From Clostridium_AT radicumherbarum (GTDB lineage Bacteria; Bacillota; Clostridia; Clostridiales; Clostridiaceae): a stretch of DNA of 64,000 bases. Shown piece after piece: positions 1 to 7,718 of this stretch (the stretch's first letter is position 1; each line of letters begins with the position of its first letter). The notes below the pieces were generated by a model. It was not told where the DNA came from. It made no database searches and was given only the letters and a program-made list of their open reading frames with translations. A program made the position numbers and the translations under genes. The DNA lies in the NCBI RefSeq assembly GCF_045310525.1, contig NZ_JBJHZY010000001.1, forward strand, positions 682,001-746,000, written 5' to 3'.

Positions 1-361
1 TTTTCTTAGTGTCTTTTAATAATAAACCCTTGCTATCAAGAGCATCCATCTGTTTAGTTGCGGCCGATAAAAATATATCAACAGCTGCACCTTGTTCAAT
101 TTGCTGCTGAAGTGCTCCGGATGCACCATAGTTATAGGTTATATTAATATTAGGATTAGCAGCAGTATATAAGTTTTTAATTTCATCTAGCGAGTTCTTT
201 AAGCTAGATGCTGCGGAAATTGTTAAAGTTACCTTAGCTGATGGCTGTGTCGTATCTGCAGGTGGAGTTTTACTTGTATCAGTATTTTTTCCGCATCCTG
301 AAAGCAAAAGTATTGAGGCTGTAATAAGTGAAGTTGTAATGATTTTTAGCGACTTATTCAT
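1..361 (-). CDS. modA: Molybdate ABC transporter substrate-binding lipoprotein, 5' part only
   Basis: Reading leftward from an ATG at 359-361 gives about 120 codons before the window edge. The protein begins with a short basic stretch, a hydrophobic core and a lipobox ending LLSGC, so it should be a lipoprotein tethered outside the membrane. After a Thr/Pro/Asp linker comes KVTLTISAASSLKNSLDEI, the typical first strand of ModA-type periplasmic binding proteins, then NITYNYGASGALQQQIEQG and a segment reading AAVDIFLSA, both characteristic of ModA. Such proteins deliver molybdate or tungstate to a ModBC transporter, whose genes would lie beyond the left edge. A GGGGG Shine-Dalgarno precedes the ATG. 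The family call is firm; the exact oxyanion is inferred. Confidence 0.9.
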   Translation of the reverse strand, partial: MNKSLKIITTSLITASILLLSGCGKNTDTSKTPPADTTQPSAKVTLTISAASSLKNSLDEIKNLYTAANPNINITYNYGASGALQQQIEQGAAVDIFLSAATKQMDALDSKGLLLKDTKK

Positions 362-402
362 ATAATCCCCCGATAGTTCATATTAACAAAACAATACAAA
401 AC

Positions 403-444
403 ATAATGAAACATTATATTATTATAACGTTTTATATTGTTACG
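403..444. promoter_or_regulatory. Inverted repeats upstream of modA
   Basis: The divergent modA/nfnA spacer is extremely A+T rich. It holds a perfect inverted repeat ATAATG-AAA-CATTAT (403-417) and, next to it, the stretch AACGTTTTATATTGTTACG (426-444). Both lie where a repressor of modA could bind. A ModE-like operator is only a guess, since neither matches the enterobacterial ModE site well. Confidence 0.25.
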
Positions 445-571
445 TCTATTTATATTTTCTCATAAATATGATTTTTGTCAACAGTCATAATATTTTGTAT
501 TTATCTTTTAAATATAATAAAAATCATTAATATTACGAATGTGAAAAATTATTGAAATATATATTTTTAAT

Positions 572-600
572 TTGATAAAAAATCATTTTAGCATTATTAT
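572..600 (+). promoter_or_regulatory. Housekeeping-type promoter for nfnAB
   Basis: TTGATA (572-577) and TATTAT (595-600) are separated by 17 nt, about 50 bp upstream of the nfnA start. The other bases between here and modA show nothing else I can assign. Confidence 0.5.
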
Positions 601-649
601 ATAATTAAGAATATTTCGTTTTTTTGATATTAAGGGGGTTATTGTAGAA

Positions 650-1531
650 ATGTATAAAATTATTGACAAAAAAGTATTGGCACCCAATATATATTTAATG
701 GATGTACAAGCTGAAAGGCTCTCGAAGTCCGCAATGCCAGGACAATTCTTAATAATTAAAATGCATGAGAAAGGTGAGAGAATACCTCTTACAATTTGTG
801 ATTATGATGCCGCTCAGGGAACTGTTACAATAGTATTCCAATCTATGGGAACGTCTACAAAGGAAATGGCTAACTTTGAAATTGGAGATAATTTTTCAGA
901 TGTAGTGGGGCCACTAGGACAACCATCTGAAATGGTACATGAAGATTTAAATGAGTTAAGGAATAAAAGTATAATGTTTATTGCAGGTGGAGTTGGAACG
1001 GCTCCAGTATATCCTCAGGTTAAATGGCTACATGAAAGGGGCATAAATGCCGATGTTATAGTTGGAAGCAAAAATAAAGAAATGCTTATATTAGAAGATG
1101 AAATGAAATCAGTAGCTGGGAACTTATACGTTGGCACAGACGATGGATCCTATGGATTTAAGGGAATGGTTACTGATTTATTAAAGGATTTAGTTGAAAA
1201 TAAAGGGAAGCATTATGATCTGGTAGTAGCTATAGGGCCTATGATAATGATGAAGTTTGTAGCAAGGCTTACTAAGGAGCTAGGAATTCATACTATTGTT
1301 AGCTTAAATCCAATAATGGTTGATGGAACTGGTATGTGCGGGGCCTGCAGAGTAACTGTAGGAGGTAAAACTAAGTTTGCCTGTGTTGATGGGCCAGAGT
1401 TTGATGGCCATTTAGTTGACTTTGATGAGGCAATGAGAAGACAAACTATGTATAAAACTGAAGAAGCACAAGCGCAATTTAGAGAAGAACATCATAATAA
1501 TGGCGGCGGCTGTTGTGGATGTGAGAAATAA
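650..1531 (+). CDS. nfnA: NADH-dependent ferredoxin:NADP+ oxidoreductase subunit A (electron-bifurcating Nfn, small subunit)
   Basis: This 293-residue protein resembles the FNR-like small subunit shared by NfnA, sulfide dehydrogenase SudB and dihydroorotate dehydrogenase PyrK. The N-terminal FAD-binding barrel carries ERIPLTICDYD near residue 45. The NAD(H)-binding half has IAGGVGTAPVYPQ near residue 115. The C-terminal third has DGTGMCGACRVTV, then a further Cys in KFACVDGPEF, which together ligate a [2Fe-2S] cluster. A tail of GGGCCGCEK is unusually Cys-rich. The adjacent large subunit (15-nt gap) identifies the pair as NfnAB, which couples NADH and reduced ferredoxin oxidation to NADP+ reduction in the cytoplasm. 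AAGGGGGT at 630-638 supports the ATG at 650. Confidence is high for the family and good for Nfn over SudAB. Confidence 0.88.
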   Translation: MYKIIDKKVLAPNIYLMDVQAERLSKSAMPGQFLIIKMHEKGERIPLTICDYDAAQGTVTIVFQSMGTSTKEMANFEIGDNFSDVVGPLGQPSEMVHEDLNELRNKSIMFIAGGVGTAPVYPQVKWLHERGINADVIVGSKNKEMLILEDEMKSVAGNLYVGTDDGSYGFKGMVTDLLKDLVENKGKHYDLVVAIGPMIMMKFVARLTKELGIHTIVSLNPIMVDGTGMCGACRVTVGGKTKFACVDGPEFDGHLVDFDEAMRRQTMYKTEEAQAQFREEHHNNGGGCCGCEK

Positions 1532-1546
1532 CGGGGGGATGATACG

Positions 1547-2929
1547 ATGGATAGAATGAAGAAGACACCAATAGCAGAGCAGGATGCAAAAGAAAGAGCA
1601 AAAAACTTTAACGAGGTATGCTTAGGATATACAGCTGAAGAAGCTATGCAAGAGGCAAGCAGATGCTTAAATTGTAAGAAACCAATGTGTGTTACTAATT
1701 GTCCAGTAACTATAGGGATACCAGAATTTATAATGCATGTTAAAAATGGTGAGTTTGAGGAAGCAGCTAAGGTAATAGCAAAGCAAAGTGCACTTCCAGC
1801 TGTATGTGGAAGGGTATGCCCACAAGAAACCCAATGCGAAGGAAAATGCATACTTGGAATTAAAGGTGAGAGTGTTGCTATAGGAAAGCTTGAACGATTT
1901 GTAGCAGATTGGTCAAGAGAAAATAATATAGACTTAAGTGAGAGAGAAGAAAGCAAAGGTAAGAAAGTAGCAGTTATAGGAAGCGGACCTGCTGGACTTA
2001 CCTGTGCTGGAGATCTTGCTAAGCTTGGCTATGAGGTAACCATATTTGAGGCACTGCATGAACCAGGTGGAGTCTTAGTCTATGGGATTCCGGAATTTAG
2101 GCTTCCAAAAGACACTGTAGTTAAGCATGAAATTGAAAATGTTAAGAAGCTAGGAGTTACAATAGAAACTAATGTAATAATCGGAAGAACAGTAACAATT
2201 GATGAACTCTTAAATGATGAAAAATTTGATGCTGTATTCATTGGCTCAGGTGCCGGACTTCCAAAGTTTATGGGGATTCCTGGGGAAAACTTAAATGGAG
2301 TATTTTCAGCTAATGAGTTCTTAACAAGAAATAATCTTATGAAGGCTTTCAAGGAAGAATATGATACTCCTATTAAAGTAGGACAAAAAGTTGCTGTAGT
2401 TGGTGGTGGAAACGTGGCTATGGACGCAGCTAGAACTGCACTTAGACTTGGTTCAGAAGTTCATATAGTTTATAGACGCTCTGAGTCTGAGCTTCCAGCT
2501 AGAGTTGAAGAAGTTCATCATGCTAAAGAAGAAGGAATAATATTTGACCTTTTAACTAATCCAATAGAAATTCTTGCAGACCAAAAGGGATGGGTTAAAG
2601 GTATGAGGTGCATAAAGATGGAACTTGGAGAGCCAGATGCTTCAGGAAGAAGAAAACCTGTTGAGATTAAAGGCTCAGAATATATCATGGATGTTGATAC
2701 AGTAATAATGTCCTTAGGCACTTCTCCAAATCCTTTAATATCTTCAACAACTAAAGGTTTAGAAGTGGATAAGAGAAAGTGTATTATTGCTGATGAAGAA
2801 ACTGGCCTGACAACAAGAGAAAAAGTGTATGCTGGCGGAGATGCAGTGACAGGAGCTGCTACAGTTATACTTGCAATGGGAGCAGGTAAGAAGGCAGCTA
2901 AGGCTATAGATGAATTCTTAAATGCCTAA
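1547..2929 (+). CDS. nfnB: NfnB large subunit / glutamate synthase small-chain-like flavoprotein
   Basis: The 460-residue protein has the GltD/NfnB layout. An N-terminal Cys-rich domain (CLNCKKPMCVTNCPV near residue 42, then VCGRVCPQETQCEGKC near residue 85) carries two iron-sulfur clusters. An FAD Rossmann motif VIGSGPAGLTCAGDLAK lies near residue 142. An NADPH-binding Rossmann motif VVGGGNVAMDAARTALRLG follows near residue 280, with YRRSESELPAR downstream. The length fits stand-alone NfnB. Some clostridia fuse the two subunits; here they are separate and probably translationally coupled, with GGGGGGAT before the ATG. Database annotation often calls this NADPH-dependent glutamate synthase small subunit; the NfnA partner and absence of a large GltB gene argue for Nfn. 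Confidence 0.88.
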   Translation: MDRMKKTPIAEQDAKERAKNFNEVCLGYTAEEAMQEASRCLNCKKPMCVTNCPVTIGIPEFIMHVKNGEFEEAAKVIAKQSALPAVCGRVCPQETQCEGKCILGIKGESVAIGKLERFVADWSRENNIDLSEREESKGKKVAVIGSGPAGLTCAGDLAKLGYEVTIFEALHEPGGVLVYGIPEFRLPKDTVVKHEIENVKKLGVTIETNVIIGRTVTIDELLNDEKFDAVFIGSGAGLPKFMGIPGENLNGVFSANEFLTRNNLMKAFKEEYDTPIKVGQKVAVVGGGNVAMDAARTALRLGSEVHIVYRRSESELPARVEEVHHAKEEGIIFDLLTNPIEILADQKGWVKGMRCIKMELGEPDASGRRKPVEIKGSEYIMDVDTVIMSLGTSPNPLISSTTKGLEVDKRKCIIADEETGLTTREKVYAGGDAVTGAATVILAMGAGKKAAKAIDEFLNA

Positions 2930-2957
2930 AATAATTCATTAATTTCGCAGGGCATAA

Positions 2958-3017
2958 ATAGGGTTTTATTTGCTGATGAAAAGGTTTATGATAGCATTAA
3001 GATACTTATAACCCTAT
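2958..3017 (+). repeat. Inverted repeat ATAGGGTT / AACCCTAT in the leader of the amidohydrolase gene
   Basis: ATAGGGTT at 2958-2965 and its exact complement AACCCTAT at 3010-3017 are 44 nt apart, with the second arm directly before the Shine-Dalgarno of the next gene. The pairing could occlude initiation or be chance. There is no U-run to make it a terminator. Confidence 0.3.
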
Positions 3018-3032
3018 GAAAGGATGATGACC

Positions 3033-4637
3033 TTGATAGACCTTATAATAAGTAATGGAACAATTGTTGATGGTACGGGAAAGCCTTCTTATAAGGCTGA
3101 TATAGCCATTTCAGAAGGAAAAATAGCAGCTATCTCAGAAAATATGAAGCTTGAAGCTAAAGAAACAATTGATGCAAGTGGATTAATTGTAACTCCCGGT
3201 TTTATAGATGTTCATAGTCATAATGACTTGGTACCCTTTATGGGAGATAGTCTAAAGGATTTAAAGCTATATCAGGGAGTCACTACTGAGCTTGTAGGAC
3301 AATGTGGCCTTGGAGTTGTGCCCATTGTTGAAAATGAAAGCAAAGTTTGGAAGGACTACGTAAGAGGTGTTGTGGGAGATCCTGATATTAAGTGGGCTTT
3401 TAAAGATATGCAGAACTATATGGATAAAATAAGTAAGGCAGGACTTAAAAACAACTATGCAGTACTTATTTCCCATGGTGCTATTAGAACTAAAGTTTTA
3501 GGCTTTGATAATAGAACACCAAATGAAGCTGAACTTAATAAAATGTGTTCCATACTAAAAGTAGCTATGGAAAGTGGAGCCTATGGTATGTCTATAGGAC
3601 TACAGTATATGCCAGCTATTTTCAGCAAAAAAGAAGAATTAATAACTATGTGTAAGGTTGTTAGCCATTATGATGGGATTATTATGGTTCATTTAAGAAA
3701 TCATGATGATTCCATAATAAAGGCATTAGATGAAATTATAGAAATTGCTGAGGCTTCTTCAGTAAGACTTCATATTTCTCATTTAAGGTCTTATGCATCA
3801 AAGGTCTTAGGCTGCAGTGCTGAGTCATTAATAGATGTTGTAAATAAGGCTGCTTCTAGAGGCGTAACTATTACCTTTGATGAACACCTTTACCTTTCGG
3901 GAAGTACACTTATGACTCAGCTATTGCCTCCTTGGGTAACTAAGGGCGGAACTGAAGCCATGCTTCTTAGGCTTAAGGATAAGGATGTATTAGACAAGCT
4001 TAAAGAAGAACTTTTGAGTAGTAAAACCCATTATACAGGTTGGGATAATTACAGTTATATTACAGGTTGGGATGGAGTGCTTATTACTTCATTAAATAAA
4101 AAAGAAAATTACAGATATATTGGCAGAACTGTTGGTAACCTCGCAAAAGAATTATCAATACATCCGGTGGATTTCTTAGCTAGACTTTTAATAGAAGAAC
4201 AAACAGGTGTAGGAATAGTTACCATGAATGTATTTTCCTATGAAGATACAGTAAAGCTAATAAATCATCCCCTTCAAATGGTAGGGTCAGACAGTATACC
4301 TGCTGGTGTACCTCATCCACGACTATATGGGAACTTCCCATTGTATATAGGAAAATTTGTAAGAGATAAAAAGGCCTTAAGCTTAGAAGAAGCAATATAC
4401 AAATGTACACTGCTTCCAGCTAAGACCTTGGGGCTTAAGGAAACTGGAGAGCTTTCCATAAGCAAAAAGGCTGATATTTCAATATTTGATTACAATGAAA
4501 TAAAAGCCTATGAAGATTACAATAATCCTACAAAGGCACCAAGGGGAATGAAATATGTTATTGTTAATGGCAATATAGTACTTAAAAATGGCGAGGTATG
4601 CAGTAAAAGCTATGGTATGGTTCTTAAAAATAACTAA
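3033..4637 (+). CDS. N-acyl-D-amino-acid deacylase (D-aminoacylase) family amidohydrolase
   Basis: About 534 residues. The amidohydrolase fold is shown by the N-terminal small beta domain (IVDGTGKPSYKADIAISEGKI), the metal motif DVHSHND near residue 60, GQCGLG with the Cys that serves as metal ligand in D-aminoacylases, the His residues of IMVHLRNHDD and LHISHLRS, and the catalytic Asp of VGSDSIPAGVPHPRLYG. The family hydrolyses N-acyl-D-amino acids or related imides in the cytoplasm. Two ATGs at 3024 and 3027 overlap or abut the ribosome-binding site GAAAGGA (3018-3024). The TTG at 3033 has correct spacing, so I prefer it; the alternatives add two or three residues. It stands alone between nfnB and a DUF1904 gene, and the exact substrate is unknown. 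Confidence 0.85.
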   Translation: MIDLIISNGTIVDGTGKPSYKADIAISEGKIAAISENMKLEAKETIDASGLIVTPGFIDVHSHNDLVPFMGDSLKDLKLYQGVTTELVGQCGLGVVPIVENESKVWKDYVRGVVGDPDIKWAFKDMQNYMDKISKAGLKNNYAVLISHGAIRTKVLGFDNRTPNEAELNKMCSILKVAMESGAYGMSIGLQYMPAIFSKKEELITMCKVVSHYDGIIMVHLRNHDDSIIKALDEIIEIAEASSVRLHISHLRSYASKVLGCSAESLIDVVNKAASRGVTITFDEHLYLSGSTLMTQLLPPWVTKGGTEAMLLRLKDKDVLDKLKEELLSSKTHYTGWDNYSYITGWDGVLITSLNKKENYRYIGRTVGNLAKELSIHPVDFLARLLIEEQTGVGIVTMNVFSYEDTVKLINHPLQMVGSDSIPAGVPHPRLYGNFPLYIGKFVRDKKALSLEEAIYKCTLLPAKTLGLKETGELSISKKADISIFDYNEIKAYEDYNNPTKAPRGMKYVIVNGNIVLKNGEVCSKSYGMVLKNN

Positions 4638-4639
4638 TT

Positions 4640-4740
4640 ATAAGAGGAGGTTAAAGCCCTAAATGGGCTTTAACGAGTAGTTTTACGAGGGGGAGCGAGT
4701 GGTCTTAAACTACTCAGTGTTTCCGACTAAAGGAGGAATA
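4640..4740 (+). ncRNA. Unassigned structured leader upstream of the DUF1904 gene
   Basis: Two helices lie back to back. A 10-bp perfect stem GTTAAAGCCC/GGGCTTTAAC (4650-4659/4665-4674, loop TAAAT) is followed at once by a 9-bp stem GAGTAGTTT/AAACTACTC (4675-4683/4707-4715) enclosing a purine-rich 23-nt loop that contains GAGGGGGAGCGAGTGG. A short segment with TTTCC, able to pair with the G-run, leads to the Shine-Dalgarno AAAGGAGG. There is no U-run, so it is not a simple terminator. I cannot match it to a riboswitch class I know. Confidence 0.4.
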
Positions 4741-4742
4741 TT

Positions 4743-5069
4743 ATGCCCGCACTAAAATTTAAGGCAATTAACACAGAAAAGCTGCGCAGAATAAGTAAGG
4801 AACTAATAGATGAATTAGAAGATCTTCTTCAATGTCCTAGAAGCTACTTTTCCCTGGAAATACCGCAAGTGCTATTCATTATGGATGGTGAGTATGTTGC
4901 GGGAAGTCCTGTAGTTGAAGTTGCATGGTTTGATAGGGGACAGGAAGTCCAGGATAAAGCTGCACAAATTATAACTAAGTATGTTAACACTATGGGCTAT
5001 AAGGATGTAGATGTAATATTTACAAAACTTAAAGAAAATAGATATTATGAAAATGGAGAGCATTTTTAA
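4743..5069 (+). CDS. DUF1904 family protein
   Basis: A 108-residue soluble protein starting MPALKFKAI after a strong AAAGGAGG. It has two parts: a helix LRRISKELIDELEDLL, and a beta-rich half with PVVEVAWFDRG and a C-terminal DVDVIFTKLKENRYYENGEHF. This pattern, with a Pro at residue 2 and a small alpha/beta fold, is that of DUF1904, which resembles tautomerase-like proteins. The Pro after the initiator Met is worth noting because tautomerases use an N-terminal Pro as catalytic base; whether that applies here is inference. The gene is monocistronic, between the unusual hairpin leader and the manganese riboswitch. Confidence 0.7.
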   Translation: MPALKFKAINTEKLRRISKELIDELEDLLQCPRSYFSLEIPQVLFIMDGEYVAGSPVVEVAWFDRGQEVQDKAAQIITKYVNTMGYKDVDVIFTKLKENRYYENGEHF

Positions 5070-5151
5070 TTTATGAGCAGTTTTTTCTTATATCTATTAT
5101 ATAACTAAGCAGTGTTATTATAACGATATATCACAAAATTTAATATTAATG

Positions 5152-5180
5152 TTGACTCTATATCAGTAGGGTTGTACAAT
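5152..5180 (+). promoter_or_regulatory. SigA promoter of the terC riboswitch transcript
   Basis: TTGACT (5152-5157), 17 nt, then TACAAT (5175-5180), placing transcription start near 5187, just upstream of the riboswitch. Confidence 0.65.
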
Positions 5181-5221
5181 TAAAATGATCCTTCGTAAAA
5201 TTAATCTAAATTAAATATAGT

Positions 5222-5378
5222 AACAGAGGGAGTAACTTCCTGATAAACAGGAATAAAGTCGTCAGTACGGATAATTTTCTTAAAAAGGATTGTCCCGGCT
5301 TTATTGGCAAGTCAAAAATTGCTTTGTGAGACTCTGCATTCAGTAACAATACTGTTTGCAGAGTCTTTTTATTTTTAT
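5222..5378 (+). ncRNA. yybP-ykoY (Mn2+-sensing) riboswitch
   Basis: The leader contains the class hallmarks in order: GAGGGAGTAACTTCC near 5226, GTCGTCAGTACGGATAA near 5260, CCCGGCTTTATTGGCAAGTC near 5295, and GTGAGACTCTGC entering the terminator. Binding of Mn2+ in this class favours antitermination and so expression of the downstream exporter. The next gene is a TerC-family protein, the commonest partner of this riboswitch, which supports the call. Confidence 0.88.
5329..5378 (+). terminator. Expression-platform terminator of the Mn2+ riboswitch
   Basis: AGACTCTGCA (5329-5338) pairs exactly with TGCAGAGTCT (5357-5366), followed by TTTTTATTTTTAT. Its 5' arm overlaps the end of the riboswitch aptamer, as expected for a switchable terminator. 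Confidence 0.85.
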
Positions 5379-5407
5379 ACTATTTAACCTAAAGGAGGTT
5401 TAAATAA

Positions 5408-6160
5408 ATGGAAGGGCTTGCAGCATTAGCAGTTTCAATAATTCAAATTAGTTTACTGGACATAACTCTATCTGGGGATAACGTGAGTGTGATAGCTCTG
5501 GCGATTCGAAATTTGCCAGAAAAACAAGCTAAGCTTGCCAGTTTAATAGGTGTAGGAGGGGCTGTTGGAGTAAGAGTACTCTTTACTTGCATTATTACTC
5601 TAATTATGTCTATAGGATGGATGCCTATTAAATTAGTAGGGGGAATAATACTTATAAAGATTACTTGGGATTTATTAAATTCAAAAGAGGAAGAGGAAAA
5701 TGTTGAAATAGAAGGCAAGAAAAATTTATGGAGGGCAGTTGGCAGTATAATTATAGCAGACATAAGTATGGGACTTGATAATGTATTGGCAATTGCAGGT
5801 GCAGCTCATGGAAACATTTGGCTTGTGGTTTTTGGACTGTGTTTAAGTATTCCTATTATTTTCTTTGGTGCCAAATTTATAGCTAACCTTATGAATAAAT
5901 ATAAAATAATAGTCTATATAGGAGCAGGACTACTTATATATACAGCACTAACAATGATTTTAGAGGATAATTATACAGCAAAATATATTACACAAACTGC
6001 ATTGAGACTAATACCATCTTTGGCTGGGCTTGCAGTTGTAGCCTTTGGTACATACAAAATAAGAAGAGAAGCAAAAATCAATAAGGTATCTGAAGAAGAA
6101 GTTATGGAGAAAAATGAAGAACTTGAATTAGATTCTATCAATAATGTAGTTGCAAAATGA
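5408..6160 (+). CDS. TerC/YjbE-family integral membrane protein, probable Mn2+ exporter
   Basis: This 250-residue polytopic protein has seven or so hydrophobic segments and the two signature acidic motifs of TerC proteins, TLSGDNVSVIALAIRN near residue 22 and DISMGLDNVLAIAGA near residue 118, both placed in membrane helices. Bacterial homologues such as B. subtilis YkoY and YceF export manganese or metallate secreted enzymes. The upstream Mn2+ riboswitch strongly suggests manganese efflux here. A charged cytoplasmic tail (EEEVMEKNEELELDS) follows the last helix. AAAGGAGG precedes the ATG at 5408. Function is inferred from family and leader. Confidence 0.85.
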   Translation: MEGLAALAVSIIQISLLDITLSGDNVSVIALAIRNLPEKQAKLASLIGVGGAVGVRVLFTCIITLIMSIGWMPIKLVGGIILIKITWDLLNSKEEEENVEIEGKKNLWRAVGSIIIADISMGLDNVLAIAGAAHGNIWLVVFGLCLSIPIIFFGAKFIANLMNKYKIIVYIGAGLLIYTALTMILEDNYTAKYITQTALRLIPSLAGLAVVAFGTYKIRREAKINKVSEEEVMEKNEELELDSINNVVAK

Positions 6161-6161
6161 G

Positions 6162-6194
6162 TTATATAATTCAGTAATATTCTGAATTATATAA
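6162..6194 (+). terminator. A+T-rich hairpin after terC
   Basis: TTATATAATTCAG (6162-6174) and CTGAATTATATAA (6182-6194) form a perfect 13-bp inverted repeat with a 7-nt loop directly after the terC stop. The U-run is poor, so it may act with the hairpin at 6277. Confidence 0.45.
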
Positions 6195-6276
6195 TTAGTT
6201 AAGTGTAAAGTTATGGTATGATATTAATGTATTATTTTTTGTAAGGGTATACAAGCAATTAAAACCAAGTTAATAG

Positions 6277-6323
6277 AAAAGGCTATATTTAGGTACTTAC
6301 ATTATCTAAATATAGCCTTTTTA
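6277..6323. terminator. Bidirectional terminator between terC and the YibE/F gene
   Basis: AAAAGGCTATATTTAG (6277-6292) is complementary to CTAAATATAGCCTTTT (6306-6321). It has a U-run in both directions and lies between two convergent genes. Confidence 0.8.
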
Positions 6324-6333
6324 TCTGAAAATA

Positions 6334-7479
6334 TTATAATTCTTTATCTTTTAGCTTATATTTATTTCTAGTTAAAAAAGCATAGCAAACAGCTGTCAAG
6401 GGTATAGAAAAAATTAATCCAATGCTTCCAGATAATGCTTTTAAAACCTCTGAAGCTATAATGTCTTGATTAATTGTCCTAGAAAGGCCAATGTTATTTG
6501 AAGAAATAATAAGCATTAAATACATTGCTCCGCCTACATATGCTAAAATTAATGTGTTAGCCATAGAACCCATTATATCCTGTCCTACATTCATCCCGGA
6601 TTTGATTAAATCCTTCATTCCGATCTCTGGTCTTGCATCTTTTATTTCCTTCATTGAAGAAGCAATAGAAATACTAACATCCATCACCGCTCCTAGGGCA
6701 CCCATAATTATTGCTGCGAAAAAGAGCCCCTTAATATTAAAATTGCTATTTTGAGAAGCATAAATTAAAGATTGAATTTCTTCATCAGGAAAACCATTAA
6801 CCTTTATTACCGTATTTGATATAAGTGCAATAGCTCCAGAGGCAAGGAGGCCACCAATTGTCCCTAAAATAGCTGCAGTTGTTTTTTTATTTTTACCACT
6901 AATAATTCTTAAATTTATAACAGTTATTAAAATACATATTATTATTGATAGAATAATCGGGTCAACACCTTTTAAAATCAAAGGTATCATAACCTCTAGT
7001 ACCAATATTCCTGTAATTATTAAAGAAATAACAGATTTAAATCCTTTAAGCCCACCAATTAAAACTAGTAATAGCATAAAAAATAAGGAAAGCCTGTAGA
7101 TATATTTATATCTAACAATCTCCAGTATATACGATGATGTGATAGTCCCATTTGATGCTTCCGTGAGCTTTAAAAGAACTTCATTGCCAGGTGCAGCAAA
7201 ATTGCCAGAACTGCTATTTTCATCTTTTATACTTCCTGAATATATGTTTTGTACAGATATTGTTTCGCCTTTATGTTTTCCAGAAATTATTTTCACATCA
7301 ACATAATCATACCTGTGATTCACATTAGTGCTCTGATTTTTAGAAGAATACTGAATTATTTTGCCATGAACTGCTTCAGGATCCATGTCAATTGATACTA
7401 TATAAAAAAGTAAAGCGAAAACTACGACTATAATTGAATAACCTACAATATTTTTTTTATGTTTATTAAAATTAATCAT
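6334..7479 (-). CDS. YibE/F family membrane protein
   Basis: A 381-residue protein. An N-terminal transmembrane anchor (IVGYSIIVVVFALLFYIV) is followed by a beta-rich extracytoplasmic domain of about 90 residues (VDVKIISGKHKGETISVQN, PGNEVLLKLTE). Then come seven or eight membrane segments, including the conserved LLLVLIGGLKGFKSVISL and GALGAVMDVSISIASSM. This architecture is that of the YibE/F-like family of unknown function. AGAAAGGACTGATC precedes the start. The gene converges on terC and is divergent from the manC region. No transport substrate can be read from the sequence. Confidence 0.8.
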   Translation of the reverse strand: MINFNKHKKNIVGYSIIVVVFALLFYIVSIDMDPEAVHGKIIQYSSKNQSTNVNHRYDYVDVKIISGKHKGETISVQNIYSGSIKDENSSSGNFAAPGNEVLLKLTEASNGTITSSYILEIVRYKYIYRLSLFFMLLLVLIGGLKGFKSVISLIITGILVLEVMIPLILKGVDPIILSIIICILITVINLRIISGKNKKTTAAILGTIGGLLASGAIALISNTVIKVNGFPDEEIQSLIYASQNSNFNIKGLFFAAIIMGALGAVMDVSISIASSMKEIKDARPEIGMKDLIKSGMNVGQDIMGSMANTLILAYVGGAMYLMLIISSNNIGLSRTINQDIIASEVLKALSGSIGLIFSIPLTAVCYAFLTRNKYKLKDKEL

Positions 7480-7505
7480 TTTATAAGATCAGTCCTTTCT
7501 TTTAA

Positions 7506-7718
7506 GTGAAAATGTTAAAGTTATTTTTCTTAGGATATATTATATATGTTATTGCCCCATTAGTAACCAATAATATTTATTTTACATACTATAACATTGT
7601 AACACTATTTGGAGTGATAATTATTGCTATATGCCTTAATTTTAGCAGGAGGAAAAGGACTACGGCTGTACCCCTTATCAAGAGAAAAAAATCCAAAGCA
7701 GTTTTTAAAGGTTATTAA
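7506..7718 (+). CDS. Possible small two-helix membrane protein overlapping manC
   Basis: A 70-codon frame starting at GTG 7506 (or ATG 7512) encodes two strongly hydrophobic segments (LKLFFLGYIIYVIAPLV and IVTLFGVIIIAICLNF) followed by a basic tail RRKRTTAVPLIKRKK. The tail lies wholly inside the first 95 bp of manC in another frame. There is no good Shine-Dalgarno. The helices could be real, with manC beginning within this gene, or fortuitous. Listed because it fills the space between divergent genes and might couple manC translation. Confidence 0.25.
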   Translation: MKMLKLFFLGYIIYVIAPLVTNNIYFTYYNIVTLFGVIIIAICLNFSRRKRTTAVPLIKRKKSKAVFKGY

